Source: DASXRC01 sp036506495 (GTDB lineage Bacteria; Actinomycetota; Actinomycetes; Mycobacteriales; Micromonosporaceae). From it: DNA of 14,650 bases. Location of the stretch: NCBI GenBank assembly GCA_036506495.1, contig DASXRQ010000095.1, forward strand, positions 1-14,650, read 5' to 3'. The translations under genes and the position numbers were made by a program. Within the stretch, counting starts at the first letter, position 1. Each line of letters begins with the position of its first letter. A model generated the notes under the pieces. It had not been told where the DNA came from, did no database searches, and saw only the letters and a program-made list of their open reading frames with translations. This document shows positions 7,101 through 14,602 of this stretch, piece after piece.

Positions 7101-7896
7101 GGTCCGAGGACCCGATCATCGGGTTGCCGGGGGCGGCTGCGCCGGTGTTCGGGTCGAGCCGCAGCAGGGCGCCGTTCAACGCGGTGGGGTCGGCGGTCGT
7201 CCGGATATCCTGCGACCGCAGCGCGCCGCCCTCGTTCGTCGGGTCGCTACACGGGTTGGTGGGGTTGCCCGCGGGCAACTGGCCGTAGTCGACGACGTTG
7301 AAGCTCGCCCCGTCGCCGCCGGTCACGTACAGCATGCCGTCCGCGCCGAACTCGATGTCGCCGATCGAATGGCTCGCGTACTGCTGGCACCAGTCGTGGA
7401 TGAGCACCTGTTCGGTGCCGGTCATCACGTCACCGCTGGCTTGAAGCTTCGACAACCGGCCCGTGACGATGCACGTGCCGTCGTTGGCGTCCGCACAGTT
7501 GTCGTTCCACTGCGGCGCGACCTGCCCGGGTGGCGCGTCGTAGGCGTACAGCACGTACACCCACGGGCTGGTCGGGAAGTTCGGGGGAAGCGCGAGACCG
7601 AGCAGGCCGCGGTCCCATTGGTCGTGCACGTTCGTGGACAAGTCGGCGAAGAGCGTCGGCGTGGTGTCCGCCAGGTCGTCGAAGACCTTGATCTTGCCGC
7701 CCTTCTCGGCGACGAAGATCCGGCCGTCCGGCGAGAACTCGAGGTCCGTCGGCTGAGTGAGCCCGCTGAACACGATCTGTTCCTGAAAGCCGGAGGGCAG
7801 CGTTGTCGCCGCGGCCGGCCCGGTACCCATCGGCCCGAGCACCCCAGCGACCAGTGCCGCCGCCGTGAGCGCCCGCATGGCGCGTCGTCGCGACAT
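4195..7896 (-). CDS. Exported multidomain PQQ-dependent sugar dehydrogenase
   Basis: This is a 1233-residue secreted protein. Residues 1-30 form a signal peptide (SRRR, hydrophobic core, cleavage near AAA-TT; the twin Arg may indicate Tat export). Residues 33-460 are a glucose/sorbosone dehydrogenase-type beta-propeller: PTDLEFSPDGRIFVAE (49-64), RGLLGLAL (96-103), HSIGDIEFGADGMLYVTGGD (176-195), NGLRNPF (274-280), FGWPCYEG (317-324), YYVDLGGTIRRI (446-457). H176 and R277 align by motif with the catalytic His144 and PQQ-contacting Arg228 of Acinetobacter soluble glucose dehydrogenase. Then follow a PKD domain (460-552), an Ig-like region (554-660), a beta-rich repeat (660-742), module A (746-940), ten prolines (943-952), a CarboxypepD_reg-like domain (956-1033) and module B (1038-1233). 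The ATG at 7896 has GGGAGG just upstream; an upstream in-frame ATG (7971) would bury the signal peptide. Substrate unknown; the beta domains suggest binding to polymer or cell surface. Confidence 0.88.
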   Translation of the reverse strand: MSRRRAMRALTAAALVAGVLGPMGTGPAAATTLPSGFQEQIVFSGLTQPTDLEFSPDGRIFVAEKGGKIKVFDDLADTTPTLFADLSTNVHDQWDRGLLGLALPPNFPTSPWVYVLYAYDAPPGQVAPQWNDNCADANDGTCIVTGRLSKLQASGDVMTGTEQVLIHDWCQQYASHSIGDIEFGADGMLYVTGGDGASFNVVDYGQLPAGNPTNPCSDPTNEGGALRSQDIRTTADPTALNGALLRLDPNTGAAAPGNPMIGSSDLNTRRVVANGLRNPFRLTMRPGTNEAWISDTGWNDWEEVDRVTNPTASVTNFGWPCYEGVPRQDGYDAANLSICETLYAEGTGAVTAPFVTWNHASKLIAGEACPTGSSSSTGVAFYPTSGGPYPAAYNGAVFFADYSRRCIWASLPSTPGGPPNPANLVTFGSSSASPVDLEIGPGNELYYVDLGGTIRRIRYFPGNQPPTAVINATPTQGPVPLTVNFDGTQSTDPDPADQGKLTYAWDFTNDGTTDSTAATPSFTYTSAGTFTAKLTVTDTLGATNSSTVTISPGNQAPTATIDTPVAGTTWRVGSTITFSGHATDPQQGTLPASALAWHLRLQHCSDVNTCHTHFLQDWTGVASGSFTAPDHDYPSYLELELVATDADGLTHSVVRRLDPLTVNLTFTTNPTGLQLTVGSATAATPISRTVIQGSTNSVSATSPQALGGRTYTFTSWSDGGAQTHIITAPTTATTYTATYTATGSSCSDSFGYVCSHGPAAFVPADQTVLSLTGDDNYQQITTPFPVKLYGGSYSTAWVDTNGVIQFVTPQGSAWNHGAIPSPAANATANLAAYPFWDDFVVDASSSVRTAVTGTSPNRRFIVEWRNIRFYTNASTRVSFEAIFDENGTISFNYAGIDPVAIEQGGEATVGIENGDGTVALAYSYNQPNLRSGDQVQFVPPGAPPPPPPPPPPSPAVVQGTVTNASGGAAISGATVTVSGTSLTATTAANGTYSFPDVPPGSHTVSAQKTGFLPGSTTVTAVSGSTVTANIALTPAPPCSDSFGYTCTAGPTTWTPADQTVLTLTGDDAYQQLTLPFGVRFYGTTYTTAWVDTNGVLTFVQPTSSAWNHGAIPSPPAANKANGAVYPFWDDLLVDASSSVRTSLIGTAPNRKFIVEWRNVRLYADSTARVSFEVVLSENGDVTVAWQDIGTTALEQGGSATVGIENAAGTVALQYSLNQPNLRTGNGVLFHPPA
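4198..4785 (-). repeat. Module B: second copy of the ~195-residue C-terminal module
   Basis: This copy encodes residues 1038-1233 and aligns along its whole length with module A. Both begin C-S-D-S-F-G-Y-x-C, share GDDxYQQ, AWVDTNGV, SAWNHGAIPSP, YPFWDD, VDASSSVRT, FIVEWRN, RVSFE, EQGGxATVGIEN and NQPNLR, and end in PP. The gene stops right after it. I do not recognise a named domain; the pattern is that of a secreted beta-sandwich. Confidence 0.85.
5041..5070 (-). repeat. Ten-proline linker tract
   Basis: Ten consecutive proline codons (mostly CCG, with CCC and CCA) encode residues 943-952 of the exported dehydrogenase. They link module A to the carboxypeptidase-regulatory-like domain. A rigid extended linker is the likely role. 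The codons are only partly identical, which should limit slippage. Confidence 0.85.
5077..5661 (-). repeat. Module A: first copy of the ~195-residue C-terminal module
   Basis: This copy encodes residues 746-940 of the exported dehydrogenase. It is a paralogue of module B, with near-identical blocks at the start (CSDSFGY), centre (YPFWDD, VDASSSVRT) and end (NQPNLR). The two copies are separated by the proline tract and a ~78-residue carboxypeptidase-regulatory-like domain. They probably arose by internal duplication and then diverged, since many positions differ between the conserved blocks. Confidence 0.85.
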
Positions 7897-8088
7897 GCCA
7901 CCCCTCCCAACCCAACCGTCCGATGTGCACGGTGAAGCGCGCAGACGGCGGCCCCCCACCGAGTTCCGCACAGATTATCGAGACGGGGAGCGGGACAGCA
8001 CTGTCAGTTACGTGACGGATGGGCGCGCAAGACCGGCCTAAACGTCTACAACAGACAACTCGCCCCTGGTCCGTTCGGCCCTTTTTGA
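7897..8088. other. Intergenic region upstream of the exported dehydrogenase gene
   Basis: This 192-bp gap separates the stop of the alpha/beta hydrolase gene from the start of the exported dehydrogenase gene, both on the minus strand. It holds the dehydrogenase ribosome site (GGGAGG on the minus strand), a candidate -10 hexamer and two small palindromes, described separately. I see no convincing stem-loop terminator for the hydrolase gene and no small gene. Confidence 0.6.
7974..8016 (-). promoter_or_regulatory. Candidate promoter and operator of the exported dehydrogenase gene
   Basis: On the minus strand, GATAAT (7979-7974) is one base from the -10 consensus, about 80 nt upstream of the chosen ATG. 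No good -35 lies 16-18 nt above it; the nearest, CTGACA, is 22 nt away. In its place sit two dyads: GACAG-N2-CTGTC (7994-8005) and GTCA-N6-TGAC (8003-8016). A weak promoter with a regulator bound at -35 would fit. This is inference from motif only. Confidence 0.35.
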
Positions 8089-8901
8089 TCAGTCGATCGA
8101 CGAGTCATGTGACTCCGGCATCGGCACATCGGCGAACGCCGCCACCGTTCGGTCGGCGTACGCGCTCGCGTCGCCGGACTCCATGGGGCCGTCCCACTCG
8201 CGTGGCAGCGGATACGCCACGGGCGCCACCCGCCGGACGATCTCGTCCAGCACCGTCTCGGCGTCGCCCACCCACAGGTGCTTCGCTCCCGGCACGCCGA
8301 CCACCTCGGCCTGGGTCAGCGGCGCGAACCGGATGCGCGCCTCGTCCGGCCGCAGGTAGTCGTCGAACTCGGGGACGAGCGCGGTCACCGGCTTGCCGGA
8401 CCGCGCCCATACCCGCAGGTCCGCCTCGGTCGCGGCCCGCAGTGGCGGCGACAGCAGGATCGCGCCCACCACGCCCGGGTCGCAGCCGTACCGCAGCACC
8501 AGGTCGGTGCCGAACGACCAGCCGAGCAGCCAGATCGCGGGGAGCTCGCCGAACTCGGCATACTCGATCGCGGCCGCCACGTCGTACCGCTCACCGACGC
8601 CATTGTCGAAGGTGCCGCCGCTCGTGCCGCGCGTGCTGGACGTGCCGCGGGTGTTGAACCGCAGCACGGCGACGTCCGCGAGCGCGGGCAGCCGCCAGGC
8701 CGCCTTGCGCAGGACGTGGCTGTCCATCATGCCGCCGTGGGTGGGCAGCGGATGCACGCAGACGAGCGTGGCGACCGGCGCCCGACCGCCCGATGGCAGC
8801 GCCAACTCGCCGACGAGGGTGACCCCGTCCGCGGTGTGCAGCTCGATGGCCTCACGCTCGGCGGGCAGGATCGAGTTGGCGCGGATCGGGGTGGCGGTCA
8901 C
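8089..8901 (-). CDS. Alpha/beta hydrolase, acyl-peptidase/esterase-like
   Basis: This 270-residue cytoplasmic protein has the alpha/beta-hydrolase core. The oxyanion-side segment is VCVHPLPTHGG (residues 47-57), with an RFNTRG strand-turn (81-86). The nucleophile elbow is GWSFG (127-131; S129), the likely acid is D180 or D181 in PEFDDYLRP, and the catalytic His is H208 in GAKHLWVG. HP-x-P-x-x-GG followed by N-x-R-G is typical of the DLH/YcjY-like hydrolases. The start is GTG 8899-8901, with AGGAG 9 nt upstream. It overlaps the stop of the small Cys/His-rich gene as GTGA, so the two are translationally coupled. A longer in-frame start at 8985 would overlap that gene more deeply and adds Arg-rich residues without support. 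The substrate is unknown; a broad carboxylesterase role is the default reading. Confidence 0.85.
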   Translation of the reverse strand: MTATPIRANSILPAEREAIELHTADGVTLVGELALPSGGRAPVATLVCVHPLPTHGGMMDSHVLRKAAWRLPALADVAVLRFNTRGTSSTRGTSGGTFDNGVGERYDVAAAIEYAEFGELPAIWLLGWSFGTDLVLRYGCDPGVVGAILLSPPLRAATEADLRVWARSGKPVTALVPEFDDYLRPDEARIRFAPLTQAEVVGVPGAKHLWVGDAETVLDEIVRRVAPVAYPLPREWDGPMESGDASAYADRTVAAFADVPMPESHDSSID

Positions 8902-9230
8902 GGAGCCATTCTCCTGACCGCGCCGCGGGAGCGCTGGATGGCCGGCGTACGTCGTTCGCGGGCGCGCCAGCAGCCGGCGTGCCAATGCCGCCGGTCGGTG
9001 AGGTCTCCCCGGCCGTCCGCCGGCCAGGCCACGACGTGCGCGACGCCCGGGGGTATCTCCTGCTCACAACCTGGGCAGCGGTACGCCTTCGTCGACCCGT
9101 CACCGGGGATCGAGCGGACCATCCACTCCCCGTCCCGCCACGCCTGCACGCCCTCGACGCCACGGCGGACCCGCTCCTGGTCAAGAGGATCGGGCCCGTC
9201 TCGGCGCGGCCGATTGCGACGCGGACACAC
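8898..9230 (-). CDS. Small Cys/His-rich (zinc-ribbon-like) actinobacterial protein
   Basis: This 110-residue protein starts at GTG 9228-9230 and reads V-C-P-R-R-N-R-P-R-R-D-G. The body has CPGC (C52, C55), then H65, and HWHAGC (H82, H84, C87). The Cys/His set could bind one zinc ion. The block from AYRCPGC to HWHAGC is strongly conserved in a family I recall from actinobacteria, often labelled 'ATP/GTP-binding protein' although no Walker motif is visible here. The basic N terminus hints at nucleic-acid contact. An upstream in-frame ATG (9302) would add 24 unrelated residues and run into the structured intergenic element. The gene overlaps the downstream hydrolase by 4 bp, suggesting linked function. 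The start spacing is modest (GGA five bases before the GTG). Confidence 0.8.
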   Translation of the reverse strand: MCPRRNRPRRDGPDPLDQERVRRGVEGVQAWRDGEWMVRSIPGDGSTKAYRCPGCEQEIPPGVAHVVAWPADGRGDLTDRRHWHAGCWRARERRTPAIQRSRGAVRRMAP

Positions 9231-9292
9231 GTTTCCAATCGTACGGGCGACCGAACAGTCCCCGCCTGTGACGCCCGCGACCGCCTGCAGTA

Positions 9293-9382
9293 GCTGATCC
9301 ACACAACTACACGGATGTTGGCGCCTCGGGGCGCTCTGAGGCAGCAGTTTCCGTGTAGGCGCGATGACCTTGGTGGATCAGC
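9293..9382. repeat. Nested inverted-repeat element, possible structured RNA
   Basis: Three inverted repeats are nested about one centre: a 10-bp outer pair (9293-9302 with 9373-9382, GCTGATCCAC), a 9-bp middle pair (9307-9315 with 9350-9358, CTACACGGA) and a 5-bp inner pair (9323-9327 with 9338-9342, GCCTC). All are perfect. An alternative inner hairpin, GCGCC-TCGG-GGCGC (9321-9334), excludes the inner pair. It lies in the gap between the fused dehydrogenase and the small Cys/His gene, both on the minus strand, and ends 62 nt before that gene's start. It could be a terminator, a leader attenuator, a small RNA or a protein-binding site. The family is not recognised. Confidence 0.65.
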
Positions 9383-9426
9383 CCGGTCCGCGGAGGCCCG
9401 TGGGCGGCGGGCGCGTCCGCGCCGAC

Positions 9427-11217
<1,791 letters not shown>

Positions 11218-11238
11218 GGCTGCCTCCCCGAACGTCCG

Positions 11239-12162
11239 CTAGGCATCTGGCGCCGAGTCTGCCATCCCCTCCCGATCGAGCCCCACCTGGGCCGACCGCA
11301 CGGCCGCGGCGACCGCGTCGGCGCCCCGCCCGCTCAGCGTGATCGTGTAGTGGTTCACGTCGGGGACCGTCCGCTCTGAGACGCCGGGCAGCCAGGCGCT
11401 GGCGTACTCGCGCTCGTAGAACCCGGCCGGCTCGTCCAGCATGCCGCGCTCGGCCCGCAGGAAGACGGCGGGTGCGGGCGGGGCCTGGGGCTCGACGCCC
11501 GGGAACGCGTACATCTCGCGGGCATCGCGCAGGGCCGCCGCCAGCAGGCAGGCCGGCCGAAGCTCGGGCTCGTCCCCCACGAGGTCGTAGTCGGCGTACG
11601 CGTCCATGGCGTCCGACCAGTCGGAGAACGACGGGTGTGCCCGCCACAGCTCGCGGTACGCCTTGGCGCTCGGGAACGTCATTGAGAGCCGGGCGAACGC
11701 CGGCCCGAGGGCCTGCTCGATCGCCATCGCGATCGCCGCGTCGCCGGCGGAGCCGTCCACGCCCGGCGGCACCGGCAGCGGGGCGCCGCCGTCGACGAGC
11801 ACGAGGCGGTCGGCCAGCAGGGGGTACTGCCGGGCGGTCTCCAGCACGACCCAGCCACCCATCGAGTGCCCGACGAGCGTGGCCGGTCCGCCTCCGTACG
11901 CCTCGACGACCGCGGCCAGATCCGCGGCGTGCCGGGCCATGCCGTACGGCCCGGGCAGCTCCCGGCTGTGCCCGCGGCCGCGCAGGTCGGGGGCGACGAA
12001 CCGGTGGTCCTCGCCCAGCCGCTCGCCGACCAGCACGAATTCCATGTGCGCCGAGGTCAGGCCGTGGGCCGCCACCACGAGTGGGCCGGTCTCCCCCCAT
12101 ACCCCGACCGCGAGCTCGCCGCCGTCGGTCGGCACGCTCTGCCGGACATACTGGACGCTCAT
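11239..12162 (-). CDS. Alpha/beta hydrolase
   Basis: This 307-residue protein has the classic single-domain alpha/beta-hydrolase order. The oxyanion segment is AAHGLTSAHMEF (residues 31-42), then PDLRGRGHS (58-66), the nucleophile elbow GHSMGG (98-103, S100), the strand LVLVDGGAP (120-128), a helical cap, and the catalytic His in DVNHYTITL (H271). The acid may be E238 or D243 after the VFLRAERG strand. The start ATG (12160-12162) has GAGGAGG four bases upstream, a strong site. It is first in a minus-strand operon with the fused 3-hydroxyacyl-CoA dehydrogenase 21 nt downstream, and divergent from the aldehyde dehydrogenase gene. Esterase, thioesterase or C-C hydrolase activity on an acyl compound would suit the context, but the substrate is not evident. 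Confidence 0.88.
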   Translation of the reverse strand: MSVQYVRQSVPTDGGELAVGVWGETGPLVVAAHGLTSAHMEFVLVGERLGEDHRFVAPDLRGRGHSRELPGPYGMARHAADLAAVVEAYGGGPATLVGHSMGGWVVLETARQYPLLADRLVLVDGGAPLPVPPGVDGSAGDAAIAMAIEQALGPAFARLSMTFPSAKAYRELWRAHPSFSDWSDAMDAYADYDLVGDEPELRPACLLAAALRDAREMYAFPGVEPQAPPAPAVFLRAERGMLDEPAGFYEREYASAWLPGVSERTVPDVNHYTITLSGRGADAVAAAVRSAQVGLDREGMADSAPDA

Positions 12163-12212
12163 CCGGCCTCCTCGACCCGCTCGGCCACCCGCGGCAGCGT
12201 ACCGTCACATCC

Positions 12213-12241
12213 TGGACCGGGACCCTACCCCCGAGTAAGTT
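12213..12241 (+). promoter_or_regulatory. Probable leaderless promoter of the aldehyde dehydrogenase gene
   Basis: TGGACC (12213-12218) and TAAGTT (12236-12241) are separated by exactly 17 bp, and match the actinobacterial -35 (TTGAC-) and -10 (TAnnnT) patterns. The ATG at 12249 begins 7 nt after the -10 hexamer, which is where transcription would start. There is no Shine-Dalgarno sequence upstream. The features together point to a leaderless mRNA. Confidence 0.6.
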
Positions 12242-12248
12242 TCGGTCC

Positions 12249-13754
12249 ATGACCGCAACTCGCACCCCCGGCGCGCCCCGGATCGAGGAGGGGGAGCTCG
12301 TCTCCACGAACCCGGCGACCGGCGAGGAGGCCGGCCGCTTTCCGGTCGCCACGCCCGACGACGTCGCCGCCGCGGTCGCGCGGGCCCGCGACGCGGCCTT
12401 CTGGTGGGCTGCGCTCGGCTTCGCCGGCCGCAGGGATCGGTTGCTGCGCTGGCGGTCGCTGCTCGCCAACCGGATCACCGAGCTCGCCGAGCTGGTCAAC
12501 CGCGAGAGCGGCAAGCCGGTCGCCGAGGCGATCGTGGAGATCGCCGTCGCCGTCGAGCACCTGGACTGGGCCGCGACCCACGCGCGGCGGGTGCTAGGCC
12601 CGCGCCGGGTGCGGTCCCGGCTGGCGGTGATGGAGTACTCCGCGCACCTGGAGTACCAGCCGTACGGGGTGATCGGCGTAATCGGGCCCTGGAACTACCC
12701 GGTGCTCACTCCGCTCGGGTCCACCACGCACGCGCTGGCCGCGGGCAACGCGGTGGTTCTTAAGCCGAGCGAGTACACGCCGGCGGTCGGCCAGTGGCTC
12801 GCCGACGCGTTCGCCGAAGTGGTGCCCGAGCGGCCGGTGCTGCAGACGGTGCACGGGATGGGCGACGTGGGTGGCGCGCTGTGCCGGTCGGGCGTGGACA
12901 AGATCGCGTTCACCGGCTCGACCGCGACCGCCCGGAAGGTGATGGCGGCCTGCGCCGAGACGCTCACGCCCGTGCTCATCGAGGCCGGCGGCAAGGACGC
13001 GATGATCGTCGACGCCGACGCCGACGTCGAGGCGGCGGCCGAGGCGTGCGTCTGGGGCGGCTTTACCAACGCCGGCCAGACGTGCATCGGGATCGAGCGG
13101 GTGTATGCGGTCGAGCCCGTCTATGACGCGTTCGTCGCCTCCGTCGTGAAGAAGGCGAGCGAGCTGACGGTCGGCGCCGGCGACGGTGCGGACATCGGCC
13201 CCATCACGATGCCCGACCAGATCGACGTCATCCGGCGGCACATCGAGGACGCGATCGCCCGTGGTGGCCGGGCGCTGCTCGGCGGACCGGATGCGGTCCA
13301 GCCGCCGTACGTCAAGCCGACGATCCTGGTCGACGTCCCCGAGGACTCGGCCGCGGTGCGTGAGGAGACGTTCGGACCGACGCTGACCATCAAGCGGGTC
13401 AAGGACGCCGACGAGGCCGTACGCCTGGCCAACGCCATCCCGTACGGCTTGGGCGGCGCGGTCTTTGGCCGGCGCCGGGCGGTGGCGATCGCGCGAAAGC
13501 TGCGCACCGGCATGGCCGCCGTCAACTCGGTCATCACGTTCGTCGGCGTCGCCACGCTGCCGTTCGGCGGCGTTGGTGACTCCGGCTTTGGCCGCATCCA
13601 CGGCGAGGACGGCCTGCGGGAGTTCGGGCGGGCCAAGGCCGTCACGAAGCGGCGCGGACCCTCGGCTCTCAAGCTGTCGACGTTCGAACGCACCGACAAG
13701 CACGTCGCCGCGATCGTGCGCACCACCAAGCTGCTCTACGGCCGCCGCCGCTGA
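12249..13754 (+). CDS. Aldehyde dehydrogenase family protein (NAD(P)+-dependent)
   Basis: This 501-residue cytoplasmic enzyme oxidises an aldehyde to the acid using NAD(P)+. Motifs in order are GPWNYP (residues 146-151, oxyanion N149), LKPSE (171-175, cofactor-binding K172), FTGST (221-225), EAGGKD (245-250, general base E245), NAGQTCIGIER (274-284, nucleophile C279) and EETFGP (372-377, cofactor-ribose E373). The C-terminal PFGGVGDSGFGRIHGEDGL is the usual late motif. It is full length and intact. The overall pattern, including a basic C-terminal tail after LKLSTFERTDK, is like the actinobacterial ALDH group often labelled succinate-semialdehyde dehydrogenase (GabD2-like), but the specific substrate is a guess. 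The start is set by homology (M-T-A-T-R-T-P-G) and by the promoter position; the frame is open far upstream, but that extension is antisense to the hydrolase gene. It is divergent from that hydrolase, which suggests shared regulation. Confidence 0.93.
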   Translation: MTATRTPGAPRIEEGELVSTNPATGEEAGRFPVATPDDVAAAVARARDAAFWWAALGFAGRRDRLLRWRSLLANRITELAELVNRESGKPVAEAIVEIAVAVEHLDWAATHARRVLGPRRVRSRLAVMEYSAHLEYQPYGVIGVIGPWNYPVLTPLGSTTHALAAGNAVVLKPSEYTPAVGQWLADAFAEVVPERPVLQTVHGMGDVGGALCRSGVDKIAFTGSTATARKVMAACAETLTPVLIEAGGKDAMIVDADADVEAAAEACVWGGFTNAGQTCIGIERVYAVEPVYDAFVASVVKKASELTVGAGDGADIGPITMPDQIDVIRRHIEDAIARGGRALLGGPDAVQPPYVKPTILVDVPEDSAAVREETFGPTLTIKRVKDADEAVRLANAIPYGLGGAVFGRRRAVAIARKLRTGMAAVNSVITFVGVATLPFGGVGDSGFGRIHGEDGLREFGRAKAVTKRRGPSALKLSTFERTDKHVAAIVRTTKLLYGRRR

Positions 13755-13786
13755 CCTTGCGCTCCGCTCCGGGCCCCCGCTTCGCC

Positions 13787-13845
13787 CAACTCGGTCAGAG
13801 TCGGGCAATCGCGCGGCCCTCAACCCACCAACTCTGACGAAGTTG
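13787..13845. terminator. Long imperfect inverted repeat between convergent genes
   Basis: Arms at 13787-13801 and 13831-13845 match at 13 of 15 positions around a 29-nt loop that itself has a short GGGC/GCCC pair (13803-13806 with 13816-13819). It lies 33 nt after the aldehyde dehydrogenase stop and 85 nt after the nucS stop, between convergent genes. A shared bidirectional transcription end is the likely role. One of the two mismatches becomes a G-U pair in minus-strand RNA, so termination of nucS may be favoured. The rest of the 176-bp gap is GC-rich with no gene that I can support. Confidence 0.55.
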
Positions 13846-13930
13846 TGGCGCGGAGGCGCCGCGAAGGGCCATCGAGACTGCGCGCCGCCACGATCGTCAA
13901 CGGCCTCGCCACTGAGGGCGGACGTTGCCG

Positions 13931-14590
13931 TCAGAACAGGGTGAGCTCGTCGCGCACGATGTTGCGCATGTCGTCGTAGTCGAGCACAACGCACCGGATA
14001 CCGCGATCCTGCGCGAGGACGCGCGCCTGCGGCTTGATCTCCTGAGCCGCGAACACGCCCACCACCGGCGCCAGCAGCGGGTCGCGGCCGAGCAGCTCCA
14101 GGTACCGGGTCAGCTGCTCGACCCCGTCGATCTCGCCGCGGCGCTTGACCTCGACCGCGACGGTCGCGCCGGACGGGTCGCGACACAGCAGGTCGACCGG
14201 GCCGATCGCGGTCATGTACTCCCGGCGTACGAGCGTGAAGCCCTCGCCGAAGACGGCGGGCGACGCGGCGAGCAGCTCCTGTAGGTGCGCCTCGACGCCG
14301 TCCTTGACCAGGCCCGGATCGAGGCCGAGCTCGTACGAGGTGTCGTGCAGCACCTCCTCCAGCGTGATGCGCAGCTCCTCGCCGGCCTTGTTGACCACCC
14401 GCCAGACGCCCGGCGCCTCCTCGATCCGGCACGGCGGGCTCATCCAGTTCAGCGGCTTGTACGCGCGGTCGTCGGCGTGCACGGACACGGAGCCGTCCGC
14501 CTTGACCATCACCAGGCGGGTGGCCGGCGGCAGGTGTGCCGAGAGCCGTCCGACGTAGTCCACCGAGCACCGCGCAATCACCAACCGCAC
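13931..14590 (-). CDS. nucS: NucS/EndoMS mismatch-specific endonuclease
   Basis: This 219-residue DNA repair nuclease cuts both strands at mismatches. It serves as the non-canonical mismatch repair system of actinobacteria, which lack MutS/MutL. The N-terminal DNA-binding domain starts V-R-L-V-I-A-R-C-S-V-D-Y-x-G-R-L and includes YKPLNWMSPP (residues 44-53). The C-terminal restriction-type core has GPVDLL (130-135, D133), VAVEVKRRG (144-152, E147 and K149) and GVEQLTRYLE (156-165, Q159). The protein ends D-E-L-T-L-F, which resembles a sliding-clamp-binding tail. I chose the GTG at 14588-14590 because it gives the family's standard N terminus and length; an in-frame ATG at 14635 would add 15 Arg/His-rich residues. 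No ribosome site precedes the GTG, and a TAnnnT hexamer ends 6 nt before it, so the mRNA may be leaderless. Confidence 0.94.
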   Translation of the reverse strand: MRLVIARCSVDYVGRLSAHLPPATRLVMVKADGSVSVHADDRAYKPLNWMSPPCRIEEAPGVWRVVNKAGEELRITLEEVLHDTSYELGLDPGLVKDGVEAHLQELLAASPAVFGEGFTLVRREYMTAIGPVDLLCRDPSGATVAVEVKRRGEIDGVEQLTRYLELLGRDPLLAPVVGVFAAQEIKPQARVLAQDRGIRCVVLDYDDMRNIVRDELTLF

Positions 14591-14596
14591 CGCAGC

Positions 14597-14602
14597 AGAG
14601 TA
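14597..14602 (-). promoter_or_regulatory. Candidate -10 hexamer of nucS
   Basis: On the minus strand, TACTCT fits the TAnnnT pattern and ends 6 nt before the chosen GTG start of nucS, the usual distance for a leaderless transcript. I see no good -35 at 16-18 nt above it, so the call rests on the -10 and the absence of a ribosome site. Bases 14603-14650 hold no feature I can support; a divergent gene may start just beyond the window. Confidence 0.35.

Noticed and set aside
8102..8115. 14-bp palindrome GAGTCA-TG-TGACTC
   Set aside because: It lies inside the last codons of the hydrolase gene (E-S-H-D-S), the loop is too short for an RNA hairpin, and nothing else supports a binding site.
9231..9302. 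Longer start (ATG 9302) for the small Cys/His-rich protein
   Set aside because: The added residues do not resemble the family and run into the inverted-repeat element; the GTG at 9230 gives the basic P-R-R-N-R-P N terminus.
11472..12248. N-terminal extension of the aldehyde dehydrogenase frame
   Set aside because: The extra 259 residues are Arg/Pro-rich and antisense to the alpha/beta hydrolase; the family N terminus and a promoter sit at 12249.
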